Notes: a model not told the origin generated them from the letters alone. Counted from the stretch's first letter, positions 23,781 through 32,037 are shown. The stretch is 64,000 nucleotides of DNA from Patulibacter sp. (GCF_030655195.1 NZ_JAURWA010000044.1:1-64000); one strand, 5' to 3'. Numbers and translations: made by a program.

Positions 23781-23809
23781 AATGTAACTATCATCATGAA
23801 TGGCGTCAA
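23781..23809 (-). promoter_or_regulatory. Promoter and operator of the orphan binding-protein gene
   Basis: Minus strand: TTGACG (23809-23804), 17 nt, TACATT (23786-23781). The operator copy TGATGATAGTTA (23796-23785, 11 of 12 positions) lies inside the spacer and overlaps the -10. The geometry differs from the dctQ and acyl-CoA dehydrogenase promoters but would equally block polymerase. Confidence 0.6.
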
Positions 23810-23953
23810 GCGTGCGTGAACGCCGTGTGCCGGCGACCGGCCGGACCCGTGCCGAACCCGCCGGATCCGGGCCGCCGGCGACCCTCTGCCGGCGACCCTC
23901 CGGTCCCTCGTCGATCCCGTCGGACGATGTCCGCCGGACGCCTGCGTGGACCG

Positions 23954-25129
23954 TCAGCGGTCCGGGCCGAGCAGCACCACGTTGTGGTACTGCGCGCCGG
24001 CCCCGGCGCCCGCGGCCAGCGCCACCTGGGCCCCGGCGACCTGGCGGTCCCCGGCCTCGCCACGGACCTGCCGGACGCCCTCGATGATCTTCAGCGTCGG
24101 CGCACCCCAGCCGATGTGGCTGAACGAGAGGACGCCGCCGTCGGTGCAGGTCGGCAGCCCGCCGTCGACGCCGATCCCGCGCTCGCGCACGAGGTCGCCG
24201 GCCTCCCCCTCGCCGCAGAGGCCGATCGCCTCGAACTGGCGGAGGACCTCGTAGGAGTTGACGTCGTAGAGCTGGAACGCGTCGACGTCCTCCGGCCCCA
24301 GGCCGCACATGGAGAACGCCCGCCGCGCCGCCTTCGCGCCCACGGTGCGGACCTCCTCGTACCGCGGCGGGTCGACGTACTGCTGGCGCATCCACTCCAT
24401 GCCGCCGCCCAGCACCACGACCGGGGCCTTGCGACACGCGCGGGCGCGCTCGACCGTGGTCAGGACGAGGGCGGCCGCGCCCTCGTTGGCCAGGCACAGG
24501 TCCAGGCGGGTGAACGGGTCGACGACCTTCGGGGCGTCCAGGACGTCCTGCGCCGTGTACGGCCCGCGGCCGTGCATGACGGCCTCGGGGTTGGCCGAGC
24601 CCGTGTTGCGGATCGCCGCCGCCACCTCCGCCATCGCGCCCCGGGCCTCCGGGAACCGGTGGAGGTAGCGCTGGGCGACGAGCGCGAACTGGGTCGAGGT
24701 GAACGACCCGTAGGGCTCGACGAACTCGTTGGCCGGTCGCGTGTACTTCGCGACCTTCCCGGCCTCCGCCTCCATCACGCCGGCCTGGCCCCCGGTGATC
24801 AGCACGGTCTCGCACAGCCCGGCGCCGATCGCGGCGGCCGCGTCGAGCACGGCGGGGACGCCCTGGGGATACGAGTCGCCGATCCAGTCGACGTGGATGC
24901 CCAGCAGCCCGGCCCAGTCCGCCGAGCCGGGCTGGAAGACGGTGCCGCCCGGCCCCGGCCACCGCGCGGCGATGCCGTCGACGTCGTCCTTCGTCAGGCC
25001 GGCGTCGGCGAGCGCGGCCTTCGCGGCCTCGAGGCTCGCGTGCAGCGACGTCGTCCCCAGCCGCCGTGCCTGCGTCGTCGCGCCGACCCCGACGATCGCG
25101 ACGTCGGAGAGCCGCCCCCGCCCGCTCAC
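23954..25129 (-). CDS. Thiolase-superfamily (SCP2/lipid-transfer-like) protein lacking the nucleophilic cysteine
   Basis: 391 aa. Thiolase fold is seen from VAIVGVGATTQARR, the AKAALADAGLTKDDVDGI helix, CLANEGAAALVL, and the C-terminal GGVLSFSHIGWGAP that replaces the GGxxxxGHPxGASG loop. At the position of the N-terminal nucleophile the sequence reads SYPQGVPAVLDAA, with no Cys. Such Cys-less members act as aldolases or non-thiolytic partners, for example the Ltp2-type steroid side-chain aldolases, which work with a DUF35 protein. A DUF35 gene is two genes upstream in the same operon. GTG 25129 overlaps the ligase stop. The last gene of the eight-gene operon; its stop lies in a small hairpin. 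Confidence 0.8.
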   Translation of the reverse strand: MSGRGRLSDVAIVGVGATTQARRLGTTSLHASLEAAKAALADAGLTKDDVDGIAARWPGPGGTVFQPGSADWAGLLGIHVDWIGDSYPQGVPAVLDAAAAIGAGLCETVLITGGQAGVMEAEAGKVAKYTRPANEFVEPYGSFTSTQFALVAQRYLHRFPEARGAMAEVAAAIRNTGSANPEAVMHGRGPYTAQDVLDAPKVVDPFTRLDLCLANEGAAALVLTTVERARACRKAPVVVLGGGMEWMRQQYVDPPRYEEVRTVGAKAARRAFSMCGLGPEDVDAFQLYDVNSYEVLRQFEAIGLCGEGEAGDLVRERGIGVDGGLPTCTDGGVLSFSHIGWGAPTLKIIEGVRQVRGEAGDRQVAGAQVALAAGAGAGAQYHNVVLLGPDR

Positions 25130-26670
25130 CCGACCTCCGCCGCCAGCAGCACGTCGCGCACCTCGCGCTTGGCGAGCTTGCCCACCGCGTTCTTGGGCAG
25201 CCCGTCGAAGAACGCGATGCGCTCCGGGACCTTGACGCTCGGCAGGCCCTGCTCGCGGCACCAGGCGCGCAGCCCGGCCTCGTCGACCGCCGCCCCGTCC
25301 TTCAGCGCGACGCCCGCCGCGAGCGCCTCGCCCCACTCGGCGTCGGGCACGCCGACGACGGCGGCCTCCAGCACGGCGGGATGCGCGTAGAGGACGTTCT
25401 CGATCTCGGACGGCACGATGTTGAAGCCGCCGCGGATGATCAGGTCCTTCATGCGGTCCACGACGTAGAGGTACCCGTCGGCGTCGCGCAGGCCGATGTC
25501 GCCGGAGTGCATCCAGCCGTCGATCAGCGCGGCGTCCGTACGCTCGGGATCGCGGTGGTAGCCCTTCATCGTGTGGGGGCTGCCGAAGACGATCTCGCCC
25601 CGCTCCCCGTCGGCGACGTCGCGCATCTCGCCGTCGACCACGCGGACGTCCATGACGCACGACGGACGACCGCACGAGGCGAAGATGCCGTCCTCGCCGG
25701 CGAACGCGCGGGCGTGGTCCTCCTTGCGCAGCATCGTCCCGATCGACGCGACCTCGGCCATCCCGTAGAGCTGGGTGAAGCGGGGCCCGAAGCGCCCGAC
25801 GAGCTCGCGCACGCGGGACGGGGGGATCGGGGCGGCGCCGTAGCCGATCGTCGTGAGCGTGGGGATCTCGTCGCCCGACACGCCGGCCTCGAGCAGGCGG
25901 AAGAGCATCGTCGGCACGAGGTACGTGTGCGTCGCGCCGTGGCGTGCGACCGCGTCGGCGAACCGCCGCCCGTCGAAGCCCCGGGCCTCGTCGAAGATCA
26001 CCGTCCCGCCGACGAGGAGGAGGGGCAGCAGCGTGATCTGCACGCTCGAGTTGTGGGGCAGCGCGACGAGCCACCGCGACCCGGCGTCGAGCTCGAACTC
26101 CATCACGGCGACGGTCGCGTGCTGCACGACGGCGCCGACGTCGAAGAGGACGCCCTTCGGCCGACCGGTCGTGCCGCTGGTGTAGACGAGGCAGAAGTCG
26201 TCGTCCGAGCGGATCTCGTGCAGCGCCTCGGGGGTCGTCGACGCCGCGCGGGCGAGGAGCGCCTCGAAGCCCTGCTCGCCGGCGTCGTCGAGGTCCACGA
26301 GGCGGCAGCCGTGGCGCTCGGCCAGGCGGGTCGCGAGCTCGCGGTGCTCCTCCCCCGCGATCAGCACCCGCGGGGCGGCGTTCTCGAGGATCGAGTCGTA
26401 CTCCTCCTCGCCGAGGCGGAAGTTCAGGCCGCAGTAGATCGCGCCGGCCTTGGCGCAGCCCCCCAGGACCTCGACGACCCCGGTGCGGTTGGCCGCCAGG
26501 AGCGCGACGGCCTCGCCGCGGGCCACGCCGAGCTCGTCGCGCAGCGCGTTGGCCAGGCGGTCCGTGCGCTCGTCGAGCTCGCGGTAGGTCAGGCGCTCGT
26601 CCCCGTCGACGACGGCGACCGCGTCGGGCGCGCGACGCGCCGTGCTCCGCAGGGCGACCCCGACGTTCAT
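25126..26670 (-). CDS. Acyl-CoA synthetase (AMP-forming), class I adenylate-forming enzyme
   Basis: 514 aa. The AMP-binding P-loop YTSGTTGRPKGV is near residue 170; TQLYGMAEV is motif A5; HSGDIGLRDADGYLYVVDR with RMKDLIIRGGFNIVPSEIE are the hinge motifs; and the C-terminal LPKNAVGKLAKR has the catalytic Lys. It activates a carboxylic acid as its CoA thioester through an acyl-adenylate. ATG 26670 overlaps the DUF35 stop. It is the second ligase of the operon; the other (29582-31222) is only distantly similar, so they probably act on different acids, such as the entry substrate and a later ring-opened acid. Confidence 0.9.
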   Translation of the reverse strand: MNVGVALRSTARRAPDAVAVVDGDERLTYRELDERTDRLANALRDELGVARGEAVALLAANRTGVVEVLGGCAKAGAIYCGLNFRLGEEEYDSILENAAPRVLIAGEEHRELATRLAERHGCRLVDLDDAGEQGFEALLARAASTTPEALHEIRSDDDFCLVYTSGTTGRPKGVLFDVGAVVQHATVAVMEFELDAGSRWLVALPHNSSVQITLLPLLLVGGTVIFDEARGFDGRRFADAVARHGATHTYLVPTMLFRLLEAGVSGDEIPTLTTIGYGAAPIPPSRVRELVGRFGPRFTQLYGMAEVASIGTMLRKEDHARAFAGEDGIFASCGRPSCVMDVRVVDGEMRDVADGERGEIVFGSPHTMKGYHRDPERTDAALIDGWMHSGDIGLRDADGYLYVVDRMKDLIIRGGFNIVPSEIENVLYAHPAVLEAAVVGVPDAEWGEALAAGVALKDGAAVDEAGLRAWCREQGLPSVKVPERIAFFDGLPKNAVGKLAKREVRDVLLAAEVG

Positions 26671-27095
26671 CGTCCGGCCCCCGCGTCGACGGGCCGGAAG
26701 ACCGGCAGCGTGAGCTCGTCGTCGAGCTCCAGCCAGTCGACCTCGACGGCGGTCCCGATCGCGACGGGCTCCGCCCCCGTCCCCACGAGGTTGCTCAGCA
26801 TCGTCCAGTCCTCCTCCAGGTCGACCATGACCACGTGGTAGGGGCTCGTGAACCCCGGGTACGGCGCGCGGTGCACGACGGTCGCGCTGTAGACCGTGCC
26901 GCGGCCCGTGCTCGGCGTCCACGTCGACGCGGTCGACAGGCACGCCGGACAGGCGATCTGCGGCGTGAAGCGGCTGCGGCCGCAGTCGTCGCAGACCTGA
27001 CGCACGAGGCGGTGCTCGCGGGCGGCGTCCCAGAACGGGCGGGTCAGGTCCGACGGCTCGGGCCGCGGGCGCTCGGCGACGTCGACGGCGCTCAC
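26667..27095 (-). CDS. DUF35 zinc-ribbon/OB-fold protein
   Basis: 142 aa, the standard size. The rubredoxin-like zinc ribbon CDDCGRSRFTPQIACPAC (residues about 33-50) is followed by the OB-fold strands GRGTVYSATVVHRAPYPGF, VVMVDLEEDWTMLSNLVG and VEVDWLEL. DUF35 proteins associate with thiolase-superfamily enzymes and, in steroid-degrading actinobacteria, are required for MaoC hydratase or Ltp2 aldolase activity. Pairing with the Cys-less thiolase-like protein of this operon is a reasonable inference. GTG 27095 overlaps the previous stop by 4 bp. Confidence 0.87.
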   Translation of the reverse strand: MSAVDVAERPRPEPSDLTRPFWDAAREHRLVRQVCDDCGRSRFTPQIACPACLSTASTWTPSTGRGTVYSATVVHRAPYPGFTSPYHVVMVDLEEDWTMLSNLVGTGAEPVAIGTAVEVDWLELDDELTLPVFRPVDAGAGR

Positions 27096-27961
27096 CCCTC
27101 GCCCCCGACCAGCAGCCGGTGCGCGGCCTCGGCGACGGTCATGCCGACCGCGACGCCCCGCGCCTCCGCGGGGCCGTTGCAGGCGCTGATGCGCCCCTCG
27201 GCGTAGCCGCGGAACGCGTCGCCGATCGGGGCGGTCGTGCCGTCGATCGTCGCCCCGGCCAGCCCGGCGTCCTCGGTGGTCTTCAGCCCCGTGATGCCGG
27301 AGCGGTTCTTCGACATGCCGCCGTCGTGGCAGATGAAGCCCCACGGGTTGGCCTCGAGCAGGAACGACGCGCCGCTGCGGCCGGTGTGCCCGGCGGTCAC
27401 CAGCACGCTGCGGCCCTCGTCCTCGGGCAGGGCCCAGACGATCGAGTCGGTGACGACGGTGCGCCGACCGCTCGGGTGCTCCTCGACGACCTCGCGGCGG
27501 ATCTTGTTGCCCACCTCGACGTCGGTGGCGTCGGTGTCGCGCAGGAGGAACGCGGCCTCGCGGACCGCCATCCCGGGGCGGACGCCGATGATCTCGGCGG
27601 GGTAGTTGACGTACGAGATGACGCCGTGCTCCCACAGGTCGCGGCCGTTGCCCATCTCGGCGGTCATGCCGGCGGCCGTCGCCGACGGGATGCCGAGGGC
27701 CTCGAGGTACCAGAGGCCCGCGATGCCGGCCGCGTCCTTGCCGACGCACGCGTCGTGGCCGATGACCCCGCGCGGCCGGTGGATGGCCATCATCCGCGCG
27801 GGCAGCACGCCGACGTAGGACGCCGGGACGACGACGTCGGTGTCCGTGTTGCGGCCGTCGACCCAGCGCGCCGAGTCCAGCACGACGATGCGGCGGCCGT
27901 CGCGCTCGTCGACGACGTCCTGGGGGTGCTCGCCCTCGCGTTCCAGCAGGGTCTGGCTCAT
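27092..27961 (-). CDS. Uncharacterised internally duplicated protein (tandem paralog A)
   Basis: 289 aa, family not recognised. It consists of two repeats that align without gaps at an offset of 143 residues: 65-140 and 208-283 share about 33 of 76 residues by hand count. Shared elements include I-x-H-D, GI-x-GL, G-x-TA, IS-x2-N-x-PAE-x2-GV-x2-GM-x-V-x-EAA. The first repeat adds GKDAAGIAGLWYLEALGIP. No signal peptide or membrane segment is visible. The adjacent upstream gene (27961-28818) encodes a paralog with the same two-repeat build. ATG 27961 overlaps that gene's stop. Position between a GntR regulator and a DUF35 gene in an acyl-CoA operon suggests an enzyme or a paired complex of that pathway; the reaction is unknown. 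Confidence 0.85.
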   Translation of the reverse strand: MSQTLLEREGEHPQDVVDERDGRRIVVLDSARWVDGRNTDTDVVVPASYVGVLPARMMAIHRPRGVIGHDACVGKDAAGIAGLWYLEALGIPSATAAGMTAEMGNGRDLWEHGVISYVNYPAEIIGVRPGMAVREAAFLLRDTDATDVEVGNKIRREVVEEHPSGRRTVVTDSIVWALPEDEGRSVLVTAGHTGRSGASFLLEANPWGFICHDGGMSKNRSGITGLKTTEDAGLAGATIDGTTAPIGDAFRGYAEGRISACNGPAEARGVAVGMTVAEAAHRLLVGGEG

Positions 27962-28818
27962 CACGGTGCCTCGGTCTTCGGGTCGTCGGACGCCAGCAGC
28001 CGGGCGGCCTCGCGGGCGGGCTGCCCGACGCGGACGCCCCGGCGGCGCGCCGGGAGGTTGGCGGCGCTGATCACGCCGTCGTCGTAGGTGCTGCGGCCGT
28101 CGCCCATGCGGGCGGTGCGGCCGTCGACGGTCGCACCGGCCAGGCCGTCGGCCTCGACCTCGCGCAGCCCGGCGGTGCCGGAGTCGTCGCGGCCGCCCCC
28201 GCCGTCGGAGCAGATGAACCCCCACGGGGCGACCCGACGCAGGTACGGGACGGCGCTGCGACCGGTGTGGCCGGCGGTCACGAGCACCGTACGCCCGCGG
28301 TCCTCCGGCAGGCCGAAGGCGATCGAGTCCGTGCAGACGACCTCGCGGCCGTGGGCCTCGTCGACGACGGTGCGCCGCGTGGCCTCGGACGGCGCGAGCT
28401 CGACGGGATCGCGCTCCAGCAGCAGCTCCGCGGCCTCGCGGACGCCCATGCCCGCCGCCACGCCGCAGCGCTCGGCGAGGGCGTTGACGCGGCTGACGGT
28501 GGCGCTGCGGTGCATCTCGACGCCGTCGCCGAGGACCACCGTGTCGATGTCGGCGGTCGCCGCGGGGATGCCGAGCGCCTCGAGGAACCACAGGCCCGCG
28601 ATGCCGGCCCCGTCGGGACCGATCCCGCAGTCCACGCCGATCGCGCCGCGCGGGGCGTGCTCGGCGACGAACCGCGCCGGCAGGACGCCGCAGTACGAGG
28701 CGTTGACGACGACGTCCCGGCCGCGGTTCTCGGCGCGGGTGTCGTAGGCCGAGTCGACCGCCACCACGCGCCCGCGCGCGGACTCGTGGACCACCGCCTG
28801 CGGGGTGTCGGCGCTCAC
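27961..28818 (-). CDS. Uncharacterised internally duplicated protein (tandem paralog B)
   Basis: 285 aa with a GTG start (28818) overlapping the GntR stop. Its two repeats start near residues 58 and 200 (offset 142), with GAIGVDCGIGPDGAGIAGL and GFICSDGGGGRDDSGTAGL. It aligns with paralog A along its length (SYCGVLPAR/SYVGVLPAR, VLVTAGHTGRS in both, WGFIC). Across the four repeats an Asp after the I-x-x motif, the GL turn, the AT pair and the EAA-x-L helix are constant, whereas His before the Asp is kept only in paralog A. So the pair may be a catalytic plus a structural subunit, or two enzymes of different specificity. No function can be assigned. Confidence 0.85.
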   Translation of the reverse strand: MSADTPQAVVHESARGRVVAVDSAYDTRAENRGRDVVVNASYCGVLPARFVAEHAPRGAIGVDCGIGPDGAGIAGLWFLEALGIPAATADIDTVVLGDGVEMHRSATVSRVNALAERCGVAAGMGVREAAELLLERDPVELAPSEATRRTVVDEAHGREVVCTDSIAFGLPEDRGRTVLVTAGHTGRSAVPYLRRVAPWGFICSDGGGGRDDSGTAGLREVEADGLAGATVDGRTARMGDGRSTYDDGVISAANLPARRRGVRVGQPAREAARLLASDDPKTEAP

Positions 28819-29585
28819 GTCAGGGAGTCCCAGCGGATCGGGGCGTCGATGGCCTGCGGGTAGAAGCGCTCGAGGTACGTGCCGTAGTCGTGCATGTGGA
28901 CCGCCATCGCGGCGGCGGCGCGCTCCCCGTCCCCGGCGGCGATCGCCTGGTAGATGCGCCGGTGCTCGCGGGCGACCGAGGCGCGCTGCACGTCGGAGTA
29001 CTCCACGCCGAGGACCGTGCCGTCGACGATCCAGTTCAGCGAGCCGAGGACCATCGAGAAGACCTCGTTGCCGGCGGCCTGGCCGACCTCGGTGTGGAAG
29101 GTCTCGTTCTCGGCGAGGAAGACCTCGGCGTCGTGCAGGTCCGCCTCCATCCGGCGGACCGACTCGTGGATCCGCTCGAGCTGCTCGGGCGTCCGGCGCG
29201 CGGCGGCGCGGCGGGCCATCCCCGGCTCGAGCGTGGCCCGGGCCTCGAGGACGGACCCGAACGGCGCCCCCTCGAGCTGCAGCATCATCGCGATGATGCT
29301 CGCCAGGTGGCTCGACCCCGGCGCGTTGACCACGGGCCCGCCGCCGGGGCCGGTGCGGATGGTGATGACGCCCTGCATCTCGAGGAACCGCAGCGCCTCG
29401 CGCAGCGTGCCGCGGGCCACGCCGTAGGCCTCGAGCATCTCGCGCTCGGGCAGCAGCGCCGCGCCGGGCTGGAGGCCGCCGTCGGCGATCTCGCCGACCA
29501 GCCGCTGGGCCAGCAGCGTCGCGGTCTTCTTCGGCTTGTGGCCGTTGGCGCGCCGGGCGGCGCGCCCCTGGGGCGTCGTGCTCAT
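28815..29585 (-). CDS. GntR-family transcriptional regulator with FCD (FadR-type) ligand domain
   Basis: 256 aa. The winged-helix domain reads LQPGAALLPEREMLEAYGVARGTLREALRFLEMQGVITIRTGPGGG. The FCD domain shows EARATLEPGMARRAA and the metal/ligand His and Asp positions in ENETFHTEVGQAAGN and AREHRRIYQAIAAGD, then VHMHDY. FCD regulators sense acids or acyl-CoAs and usually repress neighbouring catabolic genes. It is embedded in the eight-gene operon, so autoregulation is likely. It is one of two GntR genes in the window and a candidate for binding the shared operator, though that is unproven. ATG 29585 overlaps the ligase stop. Confidence 0.9.
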   Translation of the reverse strand: MSTTPQGRAARRANGHKPKKTATLLAQRLVGEIADGGLQPGAALLPEREMLEAYGVARGTLREALRFLEMQGVITIRTGPGGGPVVNAPGSSHLASIIAMMLQLEGAPFGSVLEARATLEPGMARRAAARRTPEQLERIHESVRRMEADLHDAEVFLAENETFHTEVGQAAGNEVFSMVLGSLNWIVDGTVLGVEYSDVQRASVAREHRRIYQAIAAGDGERAAAAMAVHMHDYGTYLERFYPQAIDAPIRWDSLT

Positions 29586-31222
29586 CGCGCCGCCCCGGCG
29601 GCGGCGGTCGCCAGCTCCAGCGCGAGCTCGCGCAGCTCGAGCTTGCGGACCTTGCCCGACGGGGTCATCGGCAGCCGGTCGAGGACCGCGACGTACTCCG
29701 GACGCGCAAAGGCGGGGAGCCGCGCGTCGCACCAGGCGCGGACGTCGTCGAGTGCGAGCTCGGCCCCCTCCAGCGGGACCACGAACACGGCGACCTCGTC
29801 CTCCCCCGCCTCGGTCGACGCGGGGGCCGCCACGGCCGCGCACTCGGCGACGTCGGCGTGGCCAAGCACCGCCTGCTCGACCTCGTAGGAGGAGATGTTC
29901 TCGCCGCGCCTGCGGATCGCGTCCTTGAAGCGGTCGACGAAGTAGAACCAGCCGTCCGCGTCGCGCCGCAGCGCGTCGCCGGTGTGGAACCACAGGTTGC
30001 GCTGGGCCTCCGCGGTCTTCTCCGGCATCCCGTAGTAGCCGGCGCACATCGTCCACGGTGCCTTCGTGCGCACCAGCAGCTCGCCGACCTGCCCGACCTC
30101 GACCTCGCGATCGGTGTCCGGGTCGACCAGGCGGACGTCGAACCACTCGTCGACGAGCAGCCCCGCCGCACCGGACGGGCGCTCCTCGCCGTAGGGGGAG
30201 AGGAACGGCATCGACGTCTCGGTCAGCCCGAAGGACTCGACGAACGCCTCGACGCCGAAGCGCTCGCGGAAGCCCTCGACGATCGAGCTGGCGGTCGGGG
30301 CGGCGAAGATGCAGCGCAGGGCGTTGTCGGCGTCGTCGGGCCGGGCGGGCTGCTTCCAGGTCCAGTCCATCATCACGCCGACGAAGTTCGTCACCGTCGC
30401 GCCGCAGTCCCGCAGCTGCGGCACCCAGCGGCTGGCGCTGAACTTCTCCTGCAGGACGAACCGGGCGCCCGCCAGGAGCGCCGGGTACGCCGCGAGGAAC
30501 TGGGCGTTGCCGTGGAACAGCGGCCCGACGCACATGTAGACGTCGTCGTCGGTCAGGCGGGTCAGGGACGCGCCCTCCTGCGCGAAGAAGAGCATGTGCG
30601 CGTGGGGCATCATCACGCCCTTCGACAGGCCCGTCGTGCCGGAGGTGAAGAGCACGCAGGCCAGGTCGTGCGCCCGGACCTCGGGCAGCTCCGCCGGCGG
30701 GGCGGCGGACAGGGCGCTCCAGGGACGGGCGTCGAAGCCGGCCTCGGCGAGCACCGCGATCGCGTCGTCCCGCGCGGCGCCGTCGCCGAGGACGAAGAAC
30801 GCGTCGATCGAGCCGTAGGCGTCGGAGCCGGTGGTGAAGCGCCCGGCGTACTCCGGGTCGACGACCGCGACCTTCGGGGCGGTCGTGCGCACCTGGTGCT
30901 CGAGGAAGCTGCCGGCGTAGGCCGTGTTGATCGGCACCTCGGCCATGCCCGCCAGGGCGGCGCCGAACCAGCTCAGCACGAGCTCGCCGGAGTTGGCCGC
31001 CATGATCAGGACGCGGTCGCCGGGCGAGGCGAGCCCGAGCAGGCCGGAGGCGATCGCCTCGGAGGCCTCCAGCGTCTCGGCGTAGGTCCAGCGACCGCCC
31101 TGCGACGGCACGTCGAGGTAGACGCGGTCGCCGTGCGTGCGGGCGCGCTCGCGCAGCACGTGGGGCAGCGTCCACTGCGTCTGGTCCTCGAAGATCGGGT
31201 GCAGGTCGCGGTAGGTCCTCAC
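29582..31222 (-). CDS. Acyl-CoA synthetase (AMP-forming), class I adenylate-forming enzyme
   Basis: 546 aa. P-loop FTSGTTGLSKGVMMPH near residue 190, PLFHGNAQF, motif A5 ESFGLTETSMPF, HTGDALRRDADGWFYFVDRFKDAIRRRGENISSYE, and the final Lys in MTPSGKVRKLEL. The WTYAETLEASEAIASGL N-terminus and PFLSPYGEERP region resemble crotonobetaine/carnitine- or long-chain-type ligases. GTG 31222 overlaps the enoyl-CoA hydratase stop. It likely activates the acid that enters this pathway. Confidence 0.9.
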   Translation of the reverse strand: MRTYRDLHPIFEDQTQWTLPHVLRERARTHGDRVYLDVPSQGGRWTYAETLEASEAIASGLLGLASPGDRVLIMAANSGELVLSWFGAALAGMAEVPINTAYAGSFLEHQVRTTAPKVAVVDPEYAGRFTTGSDAYGSIDAFFVLGDGAARDDAIAVLAEAGFDARPWSALSAAPPAELPEVRAHDLACVLFTSGTTGLSKGVMMPHAHMLFFAQEGASLTRLTDDDVYMCVGPLFHGNAQFLAAYPALLAGARFVLQEKFSASRWVPQLRDCGATVTNFVGVMMDWTWKQPARPDDADNALRCIFAAPTASSIVEGFRERFGVEAFVESFGLTETSMPFLSPYGEERPSGAAGLLVDEWFDVRLVDPDTDREVEVGQVGELLVRTKAPWTMCAGYYGMPEKTAEAQRNLWFHTGDALRRDADGWFYFVDRFKDAIRRRGENISSYEVEQAVLGHADVAECAAVAAPASTEAGEDEVAVFVVPLEGAELALDDVRAWCDARLPAFARPEYVAVLDRLPMTPSGKVRKLELRELALELATAAAGAAR

Positions 31223-32031
31223 GAGGCCGTCCCCCCGTCGGTCGCGGTCGGCCGGAAGTCCGGGCGGCGCTTCTCCATGAACGCCTGCGCGCCCTCCATC
31301 ATGTCGCGCGAGCCGACGGCCTGGCCGAGCATGCCCAGCCCGGACAGGTAGCTGTCGCGCATCTGGTTCCACCAAACGTTCGAGCTGATCTTCGCGATCT
31401 CCAGGTAGCGCGGGCTCAGCGCGAGGATCTCCTCGCCCCACCGCGCGACGGCGGCGTCGAGCCCGTCGTCGTCGACGACCTCGTTGATCCAGCCGAGCTC
31501 GAGCGCCTGCTCGGCGGTGTAGCGGCGGCAGAGCATCGAGATCTCCTTCGCGCGCTTCTCCCCGACCGACATGGCGAGCATGTTCGTCCCGCCGAGGATC
31601 GGCGCACTGCCCACCCGCGGGCCCGTCTGGCCGAACTGCGCGCTGCGCACCGCGATCGCGAAGTCGCACGCGACGACGAGCTCGTTGCCGCCGCCGAACG
31701 CCCCGCCGTTGACCGCGGCGACGACCGGGCGGGGGCTGCGGCGGATCTCGTCGAAGAGGCGGAACGACGCGTCGAACATCGCGCGGACCTCGCGGTCGTT
31801 CGCGTCGGCCAGGTTGGCCAGGTAGCCGCCGGCGCAGAACCCCTTGCCCGTCCCGGTGATGACGATCATCGCCGCGTCGACGCTCTCGCGGACCGCGCTG
31901 ATCACCTGCTCGCCCATCGCCGCGTCGTAGGCGTTGCGGCGCTCGGGACGGTTCAGCGTGATCCACGCGACGTCCCCCCGCTGCTCGAGGAGGACGTCGG
32001 GTGCCGGGTCCTGGGGGTGACCACCGTTCAT
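31219..32031 (-). CDS. Enoyl-CoA hydratase/isomerase (crotonase family)
   Basis: 270 aa. The crotonase signature is present: GKGFCAGGYLANLAD near residue 62 (CoA-binding and first oxyanion NH), RPVVAAVNGGAFGGGNELVVACDFAIA, and GQTGPRVGSAPILGG. The Glu positions of classical hydratases are altered to Pro-Arg-Val-Gly, so an isomerase, hydrolase or C-C lyase activity is equally possible. Start ATG 32031 has no ribosome site but a perfect TATAAT ends six nt before it, so the operon appears leaderless. First gene of the eight-gene unit. Confidence 0.88.
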   Translation of the reverse strand: MNGGHPQDPAPDVLLEQRGDVAWITLNRPERRNAYDAAMGEQVISAVRESVDAAMIVITGTGKGFCAGGYLANLADANDREVRAMFDASFRLFDEIRRSPRPVVAAVNGGAFGGGNELVVACDFAIAVRSAQFGQTGPRVGSAPILGGTNMLAMSVGEKRAKEISMLCRRYTAEQALELGWINEVVDDDGLDAAVARWGEEILALSPRYLEIAKISSNVWWNQMRDSYLSGLGMLGQAVGSRDMMEGAQAFMEKRRPDFRPTATDGGTAS

Positions 32032-32037
32032 ATATTC

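Noticed and set aside
23801-23953. A small gene in the gap between the orphan receptor promoter and the thiolase-like gene end
   Set aside because: No frame has a credible start with ribosome site and the composition is repetitive (GCCGGCGACC-type).
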